Source: Polaribacter sp. BM10 | GTDB taxonomy: Bacteria; Bacteroidota; Bacteroidia; Flavobacteriales; Flavobacteriaceae | Assembly (NCBI RefSeq): GCF_002005425.1 | Contig: NZ_CP019704.1 | Span: 682,001-746,000 of the forward strand | Length of the DNA: 64,000 bases | Direction: 5' to 3' | Shown here: piece by piece, positions 59,249-64,000 of the stretch | How the letters are laid out: each line of letters begins with the position of its first letter | Position numbering within the stretch: the stretch's first letter is position 1 | The notes under the pieces: generated by a model | What the model saw: only the letters and a program-made list of their open reading frames with translations | The model's database searches: none | What the model was told of the DNA's origin: nothing | Made by a program: the position numbers and the translations under genes

Positions 59249-61666
59249 ATGAAGCATAAAAGTATTTTAATAATAACAATAATAAGCATATTCTCATCTG
59301 CATTTGCGCAAAACATAAATTGGATAAATGCCCCAGTAAACCCATTACCAAAAGGTGCTAACTTAAAAACCACGCAACTAAAAGGAGATGTGTTTCAAGA
59401 ATACTTCTCCTTTTACGATACCAATGGTAATGAGCTGGATTTTGGTAACAATTACCATATAAAAAGGGATCAGCAAAACAGACCTATTACTTATACCTAT
59501 CCTGATGGAAAAACAACAGTCGTTACATATGATGCAGATGGAAATTTAATAAATGACGAGGGTAGAATTTATGAATATGACAACCATAACCGAATAATAA
59601 AAGCAACATTTGCCTACAAAACTATCGAATACAGTTACCAAAAACAAGGTGATTTATTAATGGTAACTATCGTGTCTAAAGTAAAAGATAAGGCGCCAAC
59701 CACTAAAATAGAATACTATACAAATGGTCTATTAACTGAAAGAAAATTAACCTTAAACAGTGAGAAAACCTTTTTTAAATATAAATACGATGAAAAAGGC
59801 AACTGGATCACTAGGATAGAAACCAATGCAGCAGGTAATTTAATAAACCAATATACAAGAAGTATAATTTACCATAGTGAATATAAGGATTTTAAAAAAA
59901 ATGCTGTAATAAAAAAAACAACCGGAGATCAAAATTTAAAAGGAGGGCTTGTAATGCCTCATTTATACATTAATGGGAAATTAGACAATACAAACTTATT
60001 TTGCAGATTCAATAATGATTATATTTTTTTCAATCCTTTAACGTCTACCTATTACATTGCCCCAAATGCCTTTGATGAGTGGGTATCTACAAAAGATTCA
60101 ATACCCTTTAAGCCATTAATTAACGCACAAAATATAGTTGTGAGCGATGGAAAAACTGCAATTTGTATAGAAGAAGGAAAGACCGGTGTGTTTTCAGATA
60201 GAAAATGGAAACTCAAAACCGAATATAGAAATATTATTGTAACTGATGCCAAAAGTAATGACACATACTTTGCCGAAAATGCTTTTGGGAATGGTACAAA
60301 TAATGGAACCAAGGCATACCCAGCCATTTCTATGACAGATAAAGGCAAAGAAGTATGGTATGTACTAAACCAAGACAAGTCTCTCATTGCATTTTATCAT
60401 AAAGGAAAAAAAGTACCTGTAACTTACAAAGGCATTATTGCTAACACACAAGACCAAGTATATGCTGTTAATGGTGTAGCTACTTATGTTGCTCAAGATT
60501 ATAGTAACGCAAAGCCATTGCTATTTAACATAGGACGTTATTTTAATCCTTCTAATGATAAGCTAGCTACAAGCACCACCACTATCACTAATACAACTGA
60601 TAAGTGTACAAAAGGAAATTGCACTGACGGTTACGGAACATTTATTTTCGAAAGCGGTGCCAAAGTAGAAGGTTTTTTTAAAAACAGAAAACTTAATGGT
60701 TACGCAGAGTTTGTTTACGCTAATGGCGATACTTATAGTGGTAATTACCTTGAAGGTCAACTCGATGGTTATGGCATTTACCACTGGAAACAAAACAACT
60801 TGCACTATTATGGCCATTGGAAAGATACAAAACAACACGGCTATGGATATTTTGTAAAAAATGGAGAAACTGTTGAAGCTGGTATCTATAACGAAGGAAA
60901 ATTGGTAACCAATCTTTTAACCGACTTTTCTAACGGCAAGTCTAGTGGAAATTGTCTCGGTAATTGTACCAATGGCTATGGATCTATTACCTATGACCAA
61001 GGTGATGTTTATGAAGGATTGTTTAAAAACGGTAAGCCATACAAAGCTGGCACTTATATGTGGACTAACGGCAATAGTTATATGGGCGATTGGGACGAAA
61101 GTGGCAAAATAAATTATACAGGTCAATTTTTTACCAGTTCATTTGTCTATAAAGGTGCTTTTGCTCACAATGGATTTATCACAGGTCTAGGTGTAAAGCT
61201 AGATAAAAAAACAAACACTAAAAGCTATGGTGAGTTTAAAAGCGGAAAATTGGTTGTAGATTATGCCAATGGCCATACATCCTCAGCCACTACAACAAAT
61301 AACAGTACTGCCTCAAAACAAGCAGAAAAAGCTATGTTAACCGCAGCAAATTCATTAATAAGCTTATACTACAAAAGTAATTCTGAGTTTAAGAAAATTG
61401 TAGTTCAACAACATAATAATTTTACACAAACAATGAGCATTGATAAGTTAAATAAACTACACGCATTATTTATTAAACACCTATTTCAATTAGATAAAGT
61501 AGTTGCACATAGATACTTGCTATATCTGCCAAACCCTTATTCAACTGCAAATACAGGAAAAATATTAGTCGAATTAAGTAATGAAGAACGAACATTCATA
61601 CGAGAAGAATCTAAGAGATTTAATAGTCAATATAAATTAAAAAAACAATATGTGCCTAAAAATTAA
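59249..61666 (+). CDS. Exported MORN-repeat protein
   Basis: 805 residues with a signal peptide (cleavage after FAQ, residue 21). Residues 85-220 have YD/RHS-like strands (YDADGNLIN, YEYDNHNRI, YKYDEKGNW). Residues 450-670 carry MORN-type repeats (VYANGDTYSGNYLEGQLDGYG, YGHWKDTKQHGYGYF), two of them opened by a Cys pair before GYG: Cys453/Cys458 and Cys569/Cys573 (GNC-T-GYG). A helical C-terminal domain follows. Surface or periplasmic location; function unknown. First of at least three exported proteins in one direction. Confidence 0.8.
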   Translation: MKHKSILIITIISIFSSAFAQNINWINAPVNPLPKGANLKTTQLKGDVFQEYFSFYDTNGNELDFGNNYHIKRDQQNRPITYTYPDGKTTVVTYDADGNLINDEGRIYEYDNHNRIIKATFAYKTIEYSYQKQGDLLMVTIVSKVKDKAPTTKIEYYTNGLLTERKLTLNSEKTFFKYKYDEKGNWITRIETNAAGNLINQYTRSIIYHSEYKDFKKNAVIKKTTGDQNLKGGLVMPHLYINGKLDNTNLFCRFNNDYIFFNPLTSTYYIAPNAFDEWVSTKDSIPFKPLINAQNIVVSDGKTAICIEEGKTGVFSDRKWKLKTEYRNIIVTDAKSNDTYFAENAFGNGTNNGTKAYPAISMTDKGKEVWYVLNQDKSLIAFYHKGKKVPVTYKGIIANTQDQVYAVNGVATYVAQDYSNAKPLLFNIGRYFNPSNDKLATSTTTITNTTDKCTKGNCTDGYGTFIFESGAKVEGFFKNRKLNGYAEFVYANGDTYSGNYLEGQLDGYGIYHWKQNNLHYYGHWKDTKQHGYGYFVKNGETVEAGIYNEGKLVTNLLTDFSNGKSSGNCLGNCTNGYGSITYDQGDVYEGLFKNGKPYKAGTYMWTNGNSYMGDWDESGKINYTGQFFTSSFVYKGAFAHNGFITGLGVKLDKKTNTKSYGEFKSGKLVVDYANGHTSSATTTNNSTASKQAEKAMLTAANSLISLYYKSNSEFKKIVVQQHNNFTQTMSIDKLNKLHALFIKHLFQLDKVVAHRYLLYLPNPYSTANTGKILVELSNEERTFIREESKRFNSQYKLKKQYVPKN

Positions 61667-61726
61667 AACATATTTAAAACTTTATTAGTTTTTTTTTAAA
61701 ATTTCACTTAAAAAACTCTAAGGTTC

Positions 61727-63610
61727 ATGAAAAACAAACAACTATATATAAAACTACTTGTGGTGTTACTCATATGTCTAATAACCATTAAGATGTCTGC
61801 ACAAGGTCTTAACGAAGAGGGTATTTTCCAGAAATATTACCTTTTAAGCAATAAAAAATTAGAAGAGTTTAAAGAACTAAAACGGCTTTCTTGGTCTGCT
61901 TACAATAAACTAGTAAATAATAATACTATAAGAGTTGATGGAGAGTATTTGGCTTTAAAAAAGAACAAAAAAAAATACGATGAGATTACCTTTGTTTTAG
62001 GTGGTAGGTGGCTTACCATGTCTGGGAAGCTCTTCATAAATAAAAATAAATCTTACGGTGATGGTCTTAAAACACCAAGATACACAAGTGTTGCTATTGA
62101 ACCCACTTCAGATATTAGGTACAAGAGTAACGGTCAGCTATTTGCCAGTATAGAAGATATTGAAGGAACCATGATAAAACCATCGGGTAATCTTTATTAT
62201 GAAGATGGTAGTGTCCTTTATAGTGAAGAATTAGACGAGTCAGGTCAATACAACCGTATAACCATTAGAAGAGCTAATGGAGAATATGATGTGTTATTAA
62301 ATGCTATGTTGCAAAAAAATTATGGTTCATCCTTTTCTAATATGATATATCCAACATATCCTAGTCCTTATACTATTTCACCAATAGCAAATGAAACCTC
62401 TGTGATTAATTTTGAAAATGGACATAAGTATATAGGTTGTTCTACTCTTGGTACTTATGATGCAAGAGGCAAAGGTGCATTTACTGGTTTTATGCCTACT
62501 TTATTTATGGAATACGGTAACGGAGGTGTATTTTTCTTAGAGAAACCATGGTCAGAAACACCTTATCAGTGGGCTTTGGTTGTTGATGGAGAAGTTGAAA
62601 TGACTATTCCTGCTAAAGCCACTGATAAACCACAAATAGATAGTCTACTTAATAATTTGTCTGTTAAGATGAATTATTATCCTAATTCTAAATTGTTAAA
62701 CAAAAAAGAAGAAAACAAAACTATATATTGGCCTACAATGGATGGTTATCTTCATAGTAAAGACACTACAAATCTTAATGGTTATGGCATCAAATTTCAT
62801 ACAACCGATTCTATTTTTAAAGGAGACCATTCATACCTAGAAGTAGGCACTTTCAAAGATGGAAAATTACACGGTATGGGTTATAAGGTAAATATAACCA
62901 GACTCTATAATGATAAATTTTCAAGTCGTCCAAGTAACCAAGATGAAGATTATCAAGCGTTTGCTGCTAGGGTAAAAGGTGCTGCTGGCGTTTTTGATAA
63001 TGGCATATTAGTAGAAGGACGAGAATTAAATATTGATAATGCAAGAAAAACATATATAAATGGTAATCGATGGAGACATATACCTGTTGAAGGTTTTGCC
63101 TACATTGGCCAAGAACCACTTAGTTATAAAAAGAGTGTTTATCATGGCGAGATGCCTTTTACAGAAGTTCCTACTTACAATTCATATATCTATATAAGCA
63201 AGATAAAACGTCAAGTAAAAGTATTGGAAATAAATACTACAAAGAAAGCCATTAAAGTAATGGGAGACTATAATGAACCTGTATGGTTAGATAAAAACTC
63301 AGGACCTATATATTATCATTATTCAACAAAAACATCTACTACCAGCTTTTGCCCCAAAACCATTACTCGAAAAAAGTATAAAGAAATTGATGTAAATAAG
63401 TCTATCGACCGAAACACAACAACAGTGAGAAAGGTAGATGGAGCCATAGTTGATTATTATTATATTACTCGCAAAAGCGACCCAATAAAGTACACCGTTA
63501 AAGAAACAGTATACGATGGCTATGAGACAGTTACTTGCCCAGTTTGTAATGGTGCAGGAATAAGAAACATTCCAGCAAATAGCAATGGTAATAGACAATT
63601 AACATTTTAA
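61727..63610 (+). CDS. Exported protein with C-terminal zinc-finger-like motif
   Basis: 627 residues with a signal peptide (cleavage near MSAQ, residue 26). Contains MORN-like strands (NGHKYIGCSTLGTYDARGKGAF; GTFKDGKLHGMGYK) and ends with TCPVCNGAGIRNI, half of a DnaJ-type CXXCXGXG zinc motif. The ending NGNRQLTF is abrupt. Function unknown. 60 nt downstream of the MORN gene and followed closely by another exported protein. Confidence 0.75.
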   Translation: MKNKQLYIKLLVVLLICLITIKMSAQGLNEEGIFQKYYLLSNKKLEEFKELKRLSWSAYNKLVNNNTIRVDGEYLALKKNKKKYDEITFVLGGRWLTMSGKLFINKNKSYGDGLKTPRYTSVAIEPTSDIRYKSNGQLFASIEDIEGTMIKPSGNLYYEDGSVLYSEELDESGQYNRITIRRANGEYDVLLNAMLQKNYGSSFSNMIYPTYPSPYTISPIANETSVINFENGHKYIGCSTLGTYDARGKGAFTGFMPTLFMEYGNGGVFFLEKPWSETPYQWALVVDGEVEMTIPAKATDKPQIDSLLNNLSVKMNYYPNSKLLNKKEENKTIYWPTMDGYLHSKDTTNLNGYGIKFHTTDSIFKGDHSYLEVGTFKDGKLHGMGYKVNITRLYNDKFSSRPSNQDEDYQAFAARVKGAAGVFDNGILVEGRELNIDNARKTYINGNRWRHIPVEGFAYIGQEPLSYKKSVYHGEMPFTEVPTYNSYIYISKIKRQVKVLEINTTKKAIKVMGDYNEPVWLDKNSGPIYYHYSTKTSTTSFCPKTITRKKYKEIDVNKSIDRNTTTVRKVDGAIVDYYYITRKSDPIKYTVKETVYDGYETVTCPVCNGAGIRNIPANSNGNRQLTF

Positions 63611-63644
63611 ATTAATATCATTACCCTAGTAAACCTTATTTCTT

Positions 63645-64000
63645 ATGAAAACACTTATAACTATATTTTACTTGCTTATATTATTTTTAAGTATGAATGT
63701 TTATTCACAACAAGAAAAAACAAATTCACCTTACGATAAACTTTCTAAAGTAGATAAAGGCTATAAATTACTTTCAGCAGAAGCCGAAGTATTTATTGAT
63801 TCCTTTAACGAGAACCAAGATAGTGTTGTGCAATATGTTAATGATATGGGAAAATCGTTTAATAAATATAAGGTGCCCTCATATGTACAAAATGAAAAAT
63901 TATTATATGTTATAAATGAACTCTTCGATGTTAACAGATATTTAGCCTTTAGAATTTACATGGTTCTTAATAAAAGTAGCAAAGATTATATTTATAATAA
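63645..64000 (+). CDS. Exported protein of unknown function, C-terminus beyond window
   Basis: ATG at 63645, 118 residues visible. Signal peptide MKTLITIFYLLILFLSMNVYSQ, then a helical region (YDKLSKVDKGYKLLSAEAEVFIDSF). No stop before the right edge. Not recognised. Probably in the same transcript as the two preceding genes (34 nt gap). Confidence 0.7.
   Translation, partial: MKTLITIFYLLILFLSMNVYSQQEKTNSPYDKLSKVDKGYKLLSAEAEVFIDSFNENQDSVVQYVNDMGKSFNKYKVPSYVQNEKLLYVINELFDVNRYLAFRIYMVLNKSSKDYIYN

Overview
The window is about 30% GC and carries a marine-type Flavobacteriaceae (Bacteroidota) chromosome segment; I cannot name the genus. Supporting signs are the Bacteroidota promoter signature (TTTG, then TAnnTTTG about 19 nt later, a few nt before transcription starts) in front of many genes, SPII lipoproteins with flavobacterial DUFs (DUF4251, DUF4252, DUF6503-like), the bacillithiol-linked YtxJ protein, a fused alpha/beta 2-oxoacid dehydrogenase E1, and a polyamine operon ending in a deoxyhypusine-synthase-like gene. 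No rRNA, tRNA, CRISPR array, insertion sequence or integrase was found.

Layout. 1-9.1 kb: housekeeping genes (TMEM175-like channel, EamA exporter, UbiA prenyltransferase, smpB, clpB, ytxJ, SF2 helicase). 9.2-13.3 kb: polyamine operon (arginine decarboxylase, agmatinase, deoxyhypusine synthase homolog, small acidic protein) behind a long structured leader with a 54-codon upstream ORF. 13.3-29.8 kb: GNAT-nitrilase fusion, FUSC protein, fumarylacetoacetase, glyA, small stress proteins, rmuC, an acyltransferase followed by a candidate small RNA, pepT, lipoproteins, a patatin, and two S41 protease paralogs of which one has lost its catalytic Lys. 29.8-32.1 kb: an ECF sigma factor operon with a visible ECF-type promoter and two DUF4252 proteins. 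32.1-39.4 kb: M1 aminopeptidase, MtfA, TapT, a PRMT-like protein and a B12 radical SAM protein. 39.4-43.3 kb: XRE regulator, HipA-like kinase and DUF3037 in one direction, an M14 carboxypeptidase in the other, with a shared operator-like palindrome. 43.3-50.7 kb: Lrp regulator, fused E1, MDR reductase, TruC, a frameshifted MFS transporter and three tandem DUF805 proteins. 50.7-56.8 kb: MoxR/DUF58/DUF4350/DUF4129/SpoIIM operon with a divergent RDD protein.

56.9-59.2 kb is the accessory part and the most unusual stretch. Single genes of unknown function sit between long imperfect palindromes. Each complete cassette begins with GTTG plus six cassette-specific bases and ends with their exact reverse complement, then a palindromic spacer before the next GTTG. 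This is the geometry expected of integron gene cassettes, but the cores do not match the classical attC consensus and no integrase is in the window. A TAnnTTTG box lies directly before the first core site. From 59.2 kb to the right edge runs a group of secreted MORN-type and unknown exported proteins.

A second dispersed family, with conserved ends AGAAGCTATTTCCTGC and ATCAGGGCTAA around a variable hairpin, occurs twice plus one remnant, each time just after a stop codon between convergent genes.
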